A stretch of 64,000 bases of DNA from Streptomyces sp. NBC_00576 (GTDB lineage: Bacteria > Actinomycetota > Actinomycetes > Streptomycetales > Streptomycetaceae): NCBI RefSeq assembly GCF_036345175.1, contig NZ_CP107780.1:8680001-8744000 (forward strand). The letters are read 5' to 3'. Positions 33,912 through 42,749 of this stretch are shown here, piece by piece. The notes under the pieces were generated by a model. It searched no databases and had not been told where the DNA came from. It saw nothing but the letters and a program-made list of their open reading frames with translations. How positions within the stretch are numbered: the first letter of the stretch is position 1; every line of letters starts with the position of its first letter. A program made the position numbers and the translations under genes.

Positions 33912-35938
33912 TACGCGGCCCTCCTGTTGCCCTGAACGTCCCTGACCAACCCGGCAATTGAATCGGCCCGCAGCTCATCCAGCGTCACAGCGGTACCCCC
34001 CAAGTCACCGGCGAGCTGAGCAGCCAACCCGAGCCGCACAACGCCCGACTCACAGTCGACGACGACCGAGGCAACCCCCTCGGCCGCGAACAACCGGGCC
34101 GCCCGCGCCCCGAGCGCGACCGGCTCGGGCCCCCCGGTGGCCCGCCCGTCGGTCACGACCACCACGAGCGCCCGCCGCGCCGGATCCCGGAGCCGCTCGA
34201 CCCGCAGCACGTCATGCGCCTTGAGCAGCCCGGCACCGAGCGGCGTCCGTCCACCCGTGGGCAAGGACTCCAGCCGAGCCGCAGCCGCGTCCACGGAGGA
34301 CGTCGGCGGCAACGCGACCTCGGCACCCGCCCCCCGAAACGTCACGAGCCCCACCTTGTCCCGCCGCTGATAGGCATCGAGCAACAACGACAGCACAGCG
34401 CCCTTGACGGCACTCATCCGCTGCCGAGCCGCCATCGACCCCGAGGCATCGACGACGAAAAGGACGAGATTCCCCTCGCGCCCTTCCCGAGTGGCCTGCC
34501 GCAGATCGTCCCGCCGCACGACCAGCCCACGCCCGACCCGCCCCCGCGCCCGCTGATGAGGCGCGGCGGCCTGCACGGTGGCCGCCAGGTGCAGCTTGGT
34601 GAGCGCCCCTTGAGGCCGCCGGGACCCCGTCGTCCGCCCCCGCTCGGTACGCGCCCGCGACCGCCGCCCGGCAGCGCCCTCACCCACCCCGGGCACACTC
34701 AGCACCTTGGTACGAAAGGGCTCCCCGGCCCGCACGGGCTGCTGCTCGCCGGAACCGGCCCCCGAGGGCTGCGGCTCGCCGCCTTCCCCGGCCTCGGGCT
34801 GCGCGCCGGCGTCACCCCCCTGCGGACCGTCGGACTCCGGGGCCTGCCCACCGCCACCACCGGGCCCTTCCGGCCCCGGATCAGGGTCAGGGTCATGTTC
34901 GGGATCCTCGTCCTCACCCGATCCCTGCCCGCCGAACTCCTCCAACGTCTCGTCGAGCTTGTTCTCGTCAAGTCCCGGCGCGTCAAAGGGATTCCGCCGC
35001 CGCCGATGAGGCAGAGCGAGCAACGCGGCCTGCCGCACATCCTCGGCCAGCACGTCGGTACGCCCCGCCCAGGCGGCCAGCGCGACAGCGGTCCGCGCCA
35101 TCACGATGTCGGCGCGCATCCCGTCGACCTCGAAGGCGGCACACGTAGCGGCGATCTGCCGCAACGCCCCGTCGCCCAGCCGCACGGACGGCAACAGCTC
35201 CCGCGCAGCCACGATCCGGGCTCGTACGGCGGACTCCTCATCGGCCCACCGCGTGACGAACCCGGCAGGATCGTCGTCGTACGCCAGCCGCCGCCGAACG
35301 ACCTCGACCCGCTGATCGGGCTCCCGCGAGGCCGCGACCTCGACGGTCAGCCCGAACCGGTCGAGAAGCTGCGGCCGCAGCTCACCCTCCTCGGGATTCA
35401 TGGTCCCCACGAGCAGGAACTTCGCCGCATGCCGTACGGAGACACCTTCGCGTTCGACGTAGGAGGCGCCCATCGCGGCGGCGTCCAGCAGCAGGTCGAC
35501 GAGATGGTCGTGGAGCAGATTGACCTCGTCGACGTACAGAATCCCGCGATGCGCGTCGGCAAGCAGCCCGGGCTCAAAAGCCTTCACGCCCTCCGCGAGC
35601 GCCCGCTCGATGTCGAGGGCACCGACAAGCCGGTCCTCGGAGGCACCGACGGGCAGCTCGACCATACGGGCGGCCCGGGACGCGGAGGCCCCGGCCTCGT
35701 GCGGCCCATCAGGACAGGCCGGATCGGGCGCCCCGGGATCACACGAGAACCGGCACCCGGCGACGACATCCACCGCGGGCAGCAGCGCAGAGAGGGCGCG
35801 CACGGCAGTGGACTTGGCGGTGCCTTTCTCGCCGCGCACCAGCACACCACCCACCGCCGGTGAGACTGCGTTGAGCAGCAGCGCGAGCCGCAGGTCGTCC
35901 TGGCCGACAACGGCCGTGAACGGAAACGGGGTACTCAC
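33911..35938 (-). CDS. Fused ChlI/ChlD-type AAA+ and VWA subunit of the cobaltochelatase
   Basis: 675 aa from the GTG overlapping the cobN stop (GTGA). Residues about 1-330 are the ChlI-like AAA+ domain (FTAVVGQDDLRLALLLNAVSPAVGGVLVRGEKGTAKSTAVRAL; Walker B ILYVDEVNLLHDHLVDLLLDAAAMG). Next come an acidic, Pro/Gly/Glu-rich linker (about 345-430) and a VWA domain (about 480-675) with the MIDAS motif VVDASGSMAARQRM. In actinobacteria this fusion replaces CobS and CobT as the motor for CobN in cobalt insertion. Confidence 0.9.
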   Translation of the reverse strand: MSTPFPFTAVVGQDDLRLALLLNAVSPAVGGVLVRGEKGTAKSTAVRALSALLPAVDVVAGCRFSCDPGAPDPACPDGPHEAGASASRAARMVELPVGASEDRLVGALDIERALAEGVKAFEPGLLADAHRGILYVDEVNLLHDHLVDLLLDAAAMGASYVEREGVSVRHAAKFLLVGTMNPEEGELRPQLLDRFGLTVEVAASREPDQRVEVVRRRLAYDDDPAGFVTRWADEESAVRARIVAARELLPSVRLGDGALRQIAATCAAFEVDGMRADIVMARTAVALAAWAGRTDVLAEDVRQAALLALPHRRRRNPFDAPGLDENKLDETLEEFGGQGSGEDEDPEHDPDPDPGPEGPGGGGGQAPESDGPQGGDAGAQPEAGEGGEPQPSGAGSGEQQPVRAGEPFRTKVLSVPGVGEGAAGRRSRARTERGRTTGSRRPQGALTKLHLAATVQAAAPHQRARGRVGRGLVVRRDDLRQATREGREGNLVLFVVDASGSMAARQRMSAVKGAVLSLLLDAYQRRDKVGLVTFRGAGAEVALPPTSSVDAAAARLESLPTGGRTPLGAGLLKAHDVLRVERLRDPARRALVVVVTDGRATGGPEPVALGARAARLFAAEGVASVVVDCESGVVRLGLAAQLAGDLGGTAVTLDELRADSIAGLVRDVQGNRRAA

Positions 35939-38900
35939 TTGTCGTCGCCCTCCAGATCGCCTTCGAGCTCCAGGTAGGTCGCGCGCAGCCGCTCGATCGT
36001 GTCGGCGTCCGGTTCGGCCCACAACCCGCGGTCGGCGGCTTCCAGCAACCGCTCCGTGATTCCGCGCAGCGCCCACGGGTTGGACGTCTTCATGAAGTCC
36101 CGGTTCTCCGCGTCGAAGACGTACTCGGCGCTGAGCTTCTCGTACATCCAGTCGTCCACGACCCCGGCCGTGGCGTCGTACCCGAACAGGTAGTCCACAG
36201 TCGCGGCCATCTCGAACGCACCCTTGTACCCGTGCCGCCGCATCGCCGCCATCCAGCGGGGATTGACCACCCTCGCCCGGAAAACGCGGTGCGTCTCCTC
36301 GCCCAGAGTCCGGGTCTTCACCTGGTCGGGAGTCGCCGAATCCCCGACGTACGCCTCCGGACTCGCCCCCGTCAGATGCCGCACCATCGCGACCATGCCG
36401 CCGTGGTACTGGAAGTAGTCGTCGGCGTCGACAAGATCGTGCTCCCGGGTGTCGACGTTCTTCGCCGCCACCGCGATCCGCCGGAACGCCGTCTCCATGT
36501 CCCCCCGAGCAGCCCGCCCGTCCAGCCCGCGCCCGTACGCGTAACCGCCCCACACGGCGTACACCTCGGCGAGGTCAGCGTCGCTGCGCCAATTCCGCGC
36601 ATCGATCAACGGCAGCAGCCCAGCCCCGTAAGCCCCCGGCTTCGATCCGAAGATCCGCGCCGTAGCCCGCCGCCGGTCCCCGTGCTCGGCGGCATCCGCG
36701 TCCACATGCGCCCGCACGAAGTTGGACTCGGCCGGCTCGTCCAGTTCCGCGACCGCCCGTACCGCGTCGTCGATCAGCCCCACCACATGCGGGAACGCGT
36801 CCCGGAAGAACCCGGAGATCCGCACCGTGACGTCGATACGAGGCCGCCCCAGCTCCTCGACCGGTACCACCTCGAACCCGGTCACCCGGCGCGACGCGTC
36901 GTCCCACACCGGACGGCAGCCGAGCAGCGCCAGGATCTCGGCGATGTCGTCGCCCTGGGTCCGCATGGCCGACGTACCCCAGACCGTCAGACCGACGGAC
37001 GTCGGATACTCGCCGTTGTCGGTCAGATAGCGTTGCACGAGCGAGTCGGCGAGTGCCTGGCCGACCTCCCAACTGAGCCTGGACGGAATGGCCTTGGGGT
37101 CGACCGAGTAGAAGTTGCGCCCGGTCGGAAGGACGTTCACGAGTCCGCGCGTGGGTGAACCCGAGGGCCCCGCCGGGACGTAACCGCCGTCAAGTGCCTT
37201 GAGGATGTGGGTGATCTCGTCCGTCGTACGGGCCAGCCGGGGCACCACCTCACGGCAGGCGAACTCCAACACCGCGACGGCGTCCGGAAGTTCGAGGCCC
37301 AGTACGTCCCGTACGAGAGCGGGAACGGTCGCGGCGTCCCACGCCCGCTCCTCCATGCCCTCCGCGAGCCGCCGGCACAGCTGCTCCAGCAGATCGATCG
37401 CGTCGGCGGCCGACCGGGACGGCCCGTCGACCAGGTCCGTCAGCTCGACGGGCAGCTTCAGCGGAGCCCCCGGCTCGGCCAGCAACTCCTTCTCGACCAG
37501 ACCGAAGTGCTCGGCCAGGCAGGCCCGCAGCCCCGGCAGCGCGTTCGCCGTACCGCCCCACACCTGCGAGGCACGCAGCACCGCCAGGACGAGGTTCACG
37601 CGCGGCTCGGCCTCCGGGCCGCCGCCGAGAATGTGCAGCCCGTCCCGGATCTGCACGTCCTTGATCTCGCACAGGTAGCCGTCGATGTGCATGACGAACT
37701 CGTCGAACGCGGCGTCGTCCGGCTGGTCGTCCACATGCAGGTCGTGATGCAGCTCGGCCGCCTTGACCAGCGTCCAGATCTGCGCGCGCACCGCCGGCGC
37801 CTTCGTCGGGTCCAGGTCGGAGACGAGCGCGTACTCGTCGAGGAGCTGCTCCAGCTTCGCCAGGTCGCCGTACGTGTCCGCGCGTGCCATCGGCGGTACG
37901 AGGTGGTCGACGACCGTGGCGTGCCCGCGCCGCTTGGCCTGGGTGCCCTCGCCCGGGTCGTTGACGATGAAGGGGTAGACGAGGGGGAGTTCCCCGAGCA
38001 CGGCGTCCGGCCCGCACCCCTTGCTCAGCCCGAGTCCCTTGCCGGGCAGCCATTCCATGGTGCCGTGCTTGCCCATGTGGACGACGGCGTCGGCACCGAA
38101 CGAGTTTTCCAGCCACCGGTAGGCCGCCATGTAGTGGTGGGAGGGCGGCATGTCCGGGTCGTGGTAGATCGCGATCGGGTTCTCGCCGAAGCCACGCGGC
38201 GGCTGGATCATCACGACGACGTTCCCGAACTGGAGGGAGGCCAGGACGATGTCGTCCCCGTCGACGTACAGGCTGCCCGGAGGCTCGCCCCACGCCTCCA
38301 GCATCCCGTCCCGCAACCCGCCGTCCAGCTTGTCGAACCACGCCTGATAGTCGGCCAGCGGCACGCGCGCGGGCGCTGCGGCCAGCTGGTCCTCCGTCAG
38401 CCACTCCACGTCGTGACCGCCGGCCGCGATGAGCCGGTGGATCAACTCGTCGCCGTTGTCGGGGTATTCGGTGAGCGAGTATCCGGCGGCGCGCAGTGCG
38501 TCCAGCACCCGTACCGCCGACGCGGGTGTGTCCAGCCCCACCGCGTTGCCGACGCGGGAGTGCTTGGTCGGGTAGGCGGTGAAGACGAGCGCGAGCTTCT
38601 TGTCGGCGTTCGGCTTGTGCTTCAACCGGGCGTGCCGTACGGCGATTCCGGCGACGCGCGCGGCCCGCTCGGGGTCGGCGCGGTACACGGGTACGCCGTC
38701 CGGGCCGTCCTCCTTGAAGGAGAACGGAACGGTGATGAGCCGGCCGTCGAACTCGGGGATCGCGACCTGCATGGCCGCGTCCATGGGGGAGAGGGCGGCG
38801 TCCGAGGCGTCCCACGTACTCCTCGACGACGTGAGGCAAAGCCCTTGCAGCACAGGCACATCGAGGTCGGCGAGTGCCCCGATGTCCCAGGCCTCCTCGT

Positions 38901-39591
38901 CACCGCCGGCCGAGGCCTCGGAGGCGTGCGTACCACCGGCGGCGAGGACGGTGGCGATCAGGGCATCGGCCCCGGCGAGCAGCTCGTACATACCCGCGTC
39001 GGCGCCGCGCAGTGAACCGCAGTACACGGGAAGGGCGTTGGCGCCCCGCGCCTCGATCGCGTCGCACAGTGTGTCGACGAACCCGGTGTTGCCGCTGAGC
39101 TCGTGGGCCCGGTAGAAGAGCACCCCGATGGTCGGACGGCCGCTCTCCCGCGCGTACGAGCCGTGTACCCCGTACTCGGGCATCTTCTGCGGCTCGACGA
39201 ACCCCTCACCGGTCAGCAGCACGGTGTCGGACAGGAACCGCGCCATCTCCACGAGGTTGTCCGGCCCGCCCTCGACGAGATAGCGCAGCGCCTCCGCGAC
39301 CACACCGGCCGGCACCGACGACTCGGCCATCAACTCGGCGTCGGGCACGGCCTCGCCGCCGAGCAGCACGGTGGGCACACCGGACGTCTTCAGATAGGCG
39401 AGCCCGTCCTCCCAGGCCCGCTTGCCGCCCAGCAGCCGTACGACGGCGATGTCCGCGCCCTCGACGAGCGCGGGCAGCTCCTCCGCGACATCCACCCGGG
39501 TCGGATTGCCGATCCGGTACGAGGCACCGGAAGCGGCCCGGGCCGCCAGCAGGTCCGTGTCGGCGGTCGACAACAACAACACTGTGCTCAT
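35935..39591 (-). CDS. cobN: Cobaltochelatase catalytic subunit
   Basis: 1218 aa from MSTVLLLSTADTD; this ATG overlaps the cobQ stop (ATGA). The size and motifs fit CobN/ChlH: RPTIGVLFYRAHELSGNTGFVD near 195, GLCLTSSRSTWDASDAALSPMDAAMQV, VFTAYPTKHSRVGNAVGLDTPAS, IYHDPDMPPSHHYMAAYRW, and HMGKHGTMEWLPGKGLGLS near 510. The C-terminus (NPRWMAAMRRHGYKGAFEMAATVDYLFGYDAT) is also family-typical. It inserts cobalt into hydrogenobyrinate a,c-diamide with the ChlID-type subunit. Confidence 0.96.
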   Translation of the reverse strand: MSTVLLLSTADTDLLAARAASGASYRIGNPTRVDVAEELPALVEGADIAVVRLLGGKRAWEDGLAYLKTSGVPTVLLGGEAVPDAELMAESSVPAGVVAEALRYLVEGGPDNLVEMARFLSDTVLLTGEGFVEPQKMPEYGVHGSYARESGRPTIGVLFYRAHELSGNTGFVDTLCDAIEARGANALPVYCGSLRGADAGMYELLAGADALIATVLAAGGTHASEASAGGDEEAWDIGALADLDVPVLQGLCLTSSRSTWDASDAALSPMDAAMQVAIPEFDGRLITVPFSFKEDGPDGVPVYRADPERAARVAGIAVRHARLKHKPNADKKLALVFTAYPTKHSRVGNAVGLDTPASAVRVLDALRAAGYSLTEYPDNGDELIHRLIAAGGHDVEWLTEDQLAAAPARVPLADYQAWFDKLDGGLRDGMLEAWGEPPGSLYVDGDDIVLASLQFGNVVVMIQPPRGFGENPIAIYHDPDMPPSHHYMAAYRWLENSFGADAVVHMGKHGTMEWLPGKGLGLSKGCGPDAVLGELPLVYPFIVNDPGEGTQAKRRGHATVVDHLVPPMARADTYGDLAKLEQLLDEYALVSDLDPTKAPAVRAQIWTLVKAAELHHDLHVDDQPDDAAFDEFVMHIDGYLCEIKDVQIRDGLHILGGGPEAEPRVNLVLAVLRASQVWGGTANALPGLRACLAEHFGLVEKELLAEPGAPLKLPVELTDLVDGPSRSAADAIDLLEQLCRRLAEGMEERAWDAATVPALVRDVLGLELPDAVAVLEFACREVVPRLARTTDEITHILKALDGGYVPAGPSGSPTRGLVNVLPTGRNFYSVDPKAIPSRLSWEVGQALADSLVQRYLTDNGEYPTSVGLTVWGTSAMRTQGDDIAEILALLGCRPVWDDASRRVTGFEVVPVEELGRPRIDVTVRISGFFRDAFPHVVGLIDDAVRAVAELDEPAESNFVRAHVDADAAEHGDRRRATARIFGSKPGAYGAGLLPLIDARNWRSDADLAEVYAVWGGYAYGRGLDGRAARGDMETAFRRIAVAAKNVDTREHDLVDADDYFQYHGGMVAMVRHLTGASPEAYVGDSATPDQVKTRTLGEETHRVFRARVVNPRWMAAMRRHGYKGAFEMAATVDYLFGYDATAGVVDDWMYEKLSAEYVFDAENRDFMKTSNPWALRGITERLLEAADRGLWAEPDADTIERLRATYLELEGDLEGDDK

Positions 39592-41111
39592 GCGGGCGCT
39601 CCCGGTGGAATGAAAGGCAGTCCTTGCGGCGCGCCCGACTCGATGAGCCGCCAGAGCGCGTCGGTGTCCGCGTGCTGTTCGACGAGATCGCCGAGCAGGT
39701 CGAGCTGTTCCTCGCGCAGCCCGGCGAAGGAGGTGTCGGGGGCCGGCACGAAGCGGCGGCCCGCGGCGGCGGCCACCTCGCGCAGGAAGGCACGCCGGAA
39801 TCCGTCCGACTCCAGCGAGCCGTGCCAGTGCGTACCCCAGACGCTCCCGACCCGGCACCCGTCCAAGAAGGAGTCCCCGCCGGTGACTTCGGCGACCCCG
39901 TGATGAATCTCGTACCCCTCGACCTGTTCGCCGAGGGCGGTGCCGACGGGCCGGGTGAGGGTCTTCTCGCGGGCGAACCGCACCCTTACGGGAAGGACCC
40001 CGAGCCCTTCGACGTGGCCCTGCCGGCTCTCGACCTCGTCCTCGATGTGCTCGCCGAGAACCTGGAAGCCACCGCAGATGCCGAGCACGGGCCGCCCCTC
40101 GGCTGCCCGGCGAGTAATGGCGTCCGCGAGCCCGCGCTCCCGCAGCCAGGCCAGAGCACGCACCGTCCCCCGCGTCCCCGGAATGACGACGAGGTCGGCG
40201 TCGGCCAGTTCCTCCGGCCGGTCCACGAACCGCACCACGACGCCCGGTTCGGCGGCGAGCGCGTCGACGTCGGTGAAGTTGGACATCAGCGGGATCGCGC
40301 AGACGGCGACCCGGAGCACGTCCTCCCCGACGGGTGGCGAGACGTTGGACTCCCGCACGGTCCCCCGCAGGGACACCCGAAGCCCGTCCTCCTCGTCGAT
40401 ACCGAGCCCGTGCCGGAAGGGCAGCACACCGTAGGTCGGCCGTCCGGTGAGCCCGAGGAGCATGTCGAGCCCGGGTTCCAGCAGGCTGACGTCCCCGCGG
40501 AACTTGTTGACGAGGAACCCGGCGACGAGCGCCTGGTCCTCGGGAGACAGCAGGGCGACCGTTCCGAAGAAGGAGGCGAAGACCCCGCCACGGTCGATGT
40601 CGCCGACGACGAGCACCGGGAGCCGGGCGTTGCGCGCGATTCCCATGTTCACGATGTCGGTCCGCCGGAGATTGATCTCGGCGGGAGAACCGGCCCCCTC
40701 ACAGATCACCGCGTCATACGTGCCCCGCAGTTCGGCCAGGCACTCCAGCACGGTCCCGAGAAGTTGCTGCTGCCGCCCCCCGTGATACCCCCGCGCACTC
40801 AACTCGCCCACCGGCTTCCCCATGAGCACGACCTGGCTGCTCTGCTCGCTCCCCGGCTTCAGCAGCACGGGATTCATGAGCGCCGTCGGCTCGATCCGGC
40901 ACGCCTGCGCCTGCATGGCCTGAGCCCGCCCGATCTCGGCACCTTCACGCGTGACGAAGGAGTTGAGGGACATGTTCTGCGCCTTGAACGGCGCGACCTT
41001 GACCCCCTGTCGCACGAGCCACCGGCAGATCCCGGCGGTGACGACACTCTTTCCGGCATCGGAGGTGGTCCCGGCGACGAGCAGCCCGCCACCGACAGTT
41101 CCGCCATTCAA
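39588..41111 (-). CDS. cobQ: Cobyric acid synthase
   Basis: 507 aa. ATP-binding amidation domain at the N-terminus (GGLLVAGTTSDAGKSVVTAGICRWL; VKVAPFKAQNMSLNS; GAGSPAEINLRRTDIVNMG; VVGDIDRGGVFASFFG) and class I glutaminase domain at the C-terminus with the nucleophile Cys in VLGICGGFQVLGEHIEDEVE and the His in WGTHWHGSLESDGFRR. It amidates the b, d, e and g side chains of adenosylcobyrinate diamide. ATGA overlap with cobD upstream. Confidence 0.96.
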   Translation of the reverse strand: MNGGTVGGGLLVAGTTSDAGKSVVTAGICRWLVRQGVKVAPFKAQNMSLNSFVTREGAEIGRAQAMQAQACRIEPTALMNPVLLKPGSEQSSQVVLMGKPVGELSARGYHGGRQQQLLGTVLECLAELRGTYDAVICEGAGSPAEINLRRTDIVNMGIARNARLPVLVVGDIDRGGVFASFFGTVALLSPEDQALVAGFLVNKFRGDVSLLEPGLDMLLGLTGRPTYGVLPFRHGLGIDEEDGLRVSLRGTVRESNVSPPVGEDVLRVAVCAIPLMSNFTDVDALAAEPGVVVRFVDRPEELADADLVVIPGTRGTVRALAWLRERGLADAITRRAAEGRPVLGICGGFQVLGEHIEDEVESRQGHVEGLGVLPVRVRFAREKTLTRPVGTALGEQVEGYEIHHGVAEVTGGDSFLDGCRVGSVWGTHWHGSLESDGFRRAFLREVAAAAGRRFVPAPDTSFAGLREEQLDLLGDLVEQHADTDALWRLIESGAPQGLPFIPPGAPA

Positions 41112-42055
41112 GATGTTGTCCGCCCCTTCGCGAGAAAGCGCCCGGCGACACTGACACCGAGGGCCAGCCAGGTCACGCGCCGGGACAGCCGCACGGCCCG
41201 TTCGACATCGTGGACGCCGACGGCCCGCCCGGACTCCCCGTTGAGTACGGGCCGATGCTCGACCCGCCCCCCGTACGACAGCGTTCCGCCGAGCCGGACC
41301 CCCAGCGCCCCCGCGAAGGAGGCCTCCACGGGCCCGGCGTTGGGACTGGGATGCCGCTCGGCGTCGGCACGCCAGGCACGGACGGCCCCGCGCGGATCCT
41401 CGCCGGCGGCGGCGGCGAGTACGGCGGTCAGCCGCGCCCCCGGCCAGCCGGCGAGGTCGTCGAGCCGGGCGGAGGCCCAGCCGTACCGCCGATACCTCTG
41501 CGACTTGTGCCCGACCATGGCGTCAAGGGTGTTGACGGCCCGGAACCCGACCAGCCCGGGCACCCCACCCACGGCGCCCCAGACCAGCGCGCCCACGACG
41601 GCGTCGGAGGTGTTCTCGGCGACGGACTCGACGACGGCCCGGGCGATCCCGTCGGAGTCGAGGGCCTGTGGATCCCGTCCGCAGAGGTGGGGCAGCCGCT
41701 CCCGTGCCCCCTCGATGTCCCCGGCCTCCAGCGACCGGCCGATGGCCCGAGCCTCCCGGCCGAGGGAGGTCCCGCCGACGACGGCCCAGGTGGCGGCGGC
41801 GGTGAGTGCGACGCAGGCGGCACGGGACGGACGTACGACGCAACCGGCCGCCACGGCAAGGGAGACGGCGCCTCCCACGCACACGGCGGTGTGCAGCGCG
41901 CCCCACCCCCGGTGGTCCCGCCAGAGCACCCGTTCGACGACGCCGGCGGCCCGCCCGAACGCGGCGACCGGATGCCCGCGACGAGGGTCGCCCAGGATCA
42001 GGTCACCGAGGAGTCCGGCGGTGGCGCCGTACGCGAAAACGCGATCGGCACGCAT
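41108..42055 (-). CDS. cobD: Adenosylcobinamide-phosphate synthase (CobD/CbiB)
   Basis: 315 aa integral membrane protein with four or five helices. Family motifs: ATAGLLGDLILGDPRRGHPVAAFGR at the start, LPHLCGRDPQALDSDGIARAVVESVAENTSDAVVGALVWG near 130-170, and VGHKSQRYRRYGWASARLDDL near 195. It joins the aminopropanol(-phosphate) arm to cobyrate. First structural gene after the riboswitch. The ATG has no convincing Shine-Dalgarno, and a short leader ORF ends 4 bases before it. Confidence 0.94.
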   Translation of the reverse strand: MRADRVFAYGATAGLLGDLILGDPRRGHPVAAFGRAAGVVERVLWRDHRGWGALHTAVCVGGAVSLAVAAGCVVRPSRAACVALTAAATWAVVGGTSLGREARAIGRSLEAGDIEGARERLPHLCGRDPQALDSDGIARAVVESVAENTSDAVVGALVWGAVGGVPGLVGFRAVNTLDAMVGHKSQRYRRYGWASARLDDLAGWPGARLTAVLAAAAGEDPRGAVRAWRADAERHPSPNAGPVEASFAGALGVRLGGTLSYGGRVEHRPVLNGESGRAVGVHDVERAVRLSRRVTWLALGVSVAGRFLAKGRTTS

Positions 42056-42059
42056 CGGC

Positions 42060-42131
42060 TCAGCCGGCCGTGGGATCGGGCAGCGGCCCAGGACAGGCCC
42101 TGGTGCTGTACCTCAAACGGCAGGCGAGCAT
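42060..42131 (-). CDS. Possible 23-aa leader ORF before cobD
   Basis: ATG at 42129-42131 with GAGG about 10 bases upstream, 24 codons including the stop, product beginning MLACRLRYSTRACPG. It ends 4 bases before the cobD ATG, which lacks its own Shine-Dalgarno, so coupling is conceivable. Nothing in the peptide itself is recognisable; chance is a fair alternative. Confidence 0.22.
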   Translation of the reverse strand: MLACRLRYSTRACPGPLPDPTAG

Positions 42132-42179
42132 GGCGATATGTCCTCACTCAGGGTGTCCACGCCCTGGTTCGACGAGACC

Positions 42180-42270
42180 GGCGGCAAGAGTTCCTGGCTC
42201 CCGGGGTTACCTACCCCGGTGACAGTGGCGGGACCGCGCCGGATTCACACCGGCTTCCTCTTCTGCCGCC
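42180..42270 (-). promoter_or_regulatory. Cobalamin riboswitch (compact) of the cob operon
   Basis: Read on the minus strand from 42270: closing arm GGCGGCA; AGAGGAAGCCGGTGTGAATCC with its GCCGG/CCGGC stem; CCCGCCACTGT; the hairpin CCGGGGT-AGGTA-ACCCCGG; the B12 box GAGCCAGGAACTC; and the partner arm TGCCGCC (42180-42186), fully complementary to the first arm. These are the conserved pieces of the adenosylcobalamin-binding RNA in the right order. It begins about 125 bases before cobD and should lower expression of cobD to cobI when cobalamin is plentiful. Confidence 0.93.
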
Positions 42271-42285
42271 GTACATGGCCCCGGC

Positions 42286-42315
42286 AGTCCACCACGGGCC
42301 CGGAACACCCGTCAA
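42286..42315 (-). promoter_or_regulatory. Candidate promoter of the cob operon
   Basis: On the minus strand TTGACG (42315-42310), 18 bases, then TGGACT (42291-42286). Transcription would begin near 42279, about 10 bases before the riboswitch arm. The -35 lies in a small palindrome GTCAAC-TTGCC-GTTGAC (42311-42327). Confidence 0.5.
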
Positions 42316-42487
42316 CTTGCCGTTGACCTGGAAAGGAGGACTGTGCTGAGCCCCACACCGTGCCCGGTTCGGGGCGACGATCGGGGCGAACGCCGGGCCG
42401 ACGAACGAACGCCCGCCCTGCCCGTGACCACCGACAAGGTGGCCACGGTCAGAGCGGGCGACGAGGACGTGTCCGGGTGTCCGGCCC

Positions 42488-42709
42488 TCAGGCCACGATC
42501 AGATAGATCCCGTACGCCACCACAGCCGCACAGGCGGCGAAGCACGCGTACGCTCCCGTGACCGCCAGCCCCGCCGACTCCCCCTGCGCGACCGCCCGTT
42601 CGCGGCGCGAGAGTCCGACGATGCCCAGGGTGAACACGCCCACCATGGCCACGGTGATGACGAGACTGACGCCGAAGACGGAGCCGAGGGCTGCCCAGTC
42701 GATCTTCAT
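42488..42709 (-). CDS. Small two-helix membrane protein linked to Pit
   Basis: 73 aa with helices at about 10-32 (FGVSLVITVAMVGVFTLGIVGL) and 48-72 (AVTGAYACFAACAAVVAYGIYLIV), joined by a charged loop SRRERAVAQGESAG. No known catalytic motif. It starts 40 bases after the Pit gene on the same strand. A small partner co-transcribed with pit is known in S. coelicolor, so a helper or regulatory subunit role is likely but unproven. Confidence 0.8.
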   Translation of the reverse strand: MKIDWAALGSVFGVSLVITVAMVGVFTLGIVGLSRRERAVAQGESAGLAVTGAYACFAACAAVVAYGIYLIVA

Positions 42710-42749
42710 GTTGCTTCCTTCTGCTTCTCGCTCGGACCGGGAGCCGGAC

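Noticed and set aside
34214..35863. Open frame of 549 codons on the plus strand opposite the ChlID-type gene
   Set aside because: Low-complexity Arg/Pro/Gly product without motifs; it is a shadow of the AAA+/VWA gene.
42155..42320. Riboswitch on the plus strand
   Set aside because: The conserved blocks (GCCGGTGTGAATCCGGC, CCCGCCACTGT, B12 box) read in the correct order only on the minus strand, toward cobD.
42343..42561. Plus-strand GTG with an excellent Shine-Dalgarno (AAAGGAGGA) and 72 open codons
   Set aside because: The product is Arg/Asp-rich without a domain and overlaps the end of the well-supported small membrane protein gene on the other strand by 74 bases. The ribosome site overlaps the cob promoter palindrome and is probably coincidental, although a short expressed peptide cannot be excluded.
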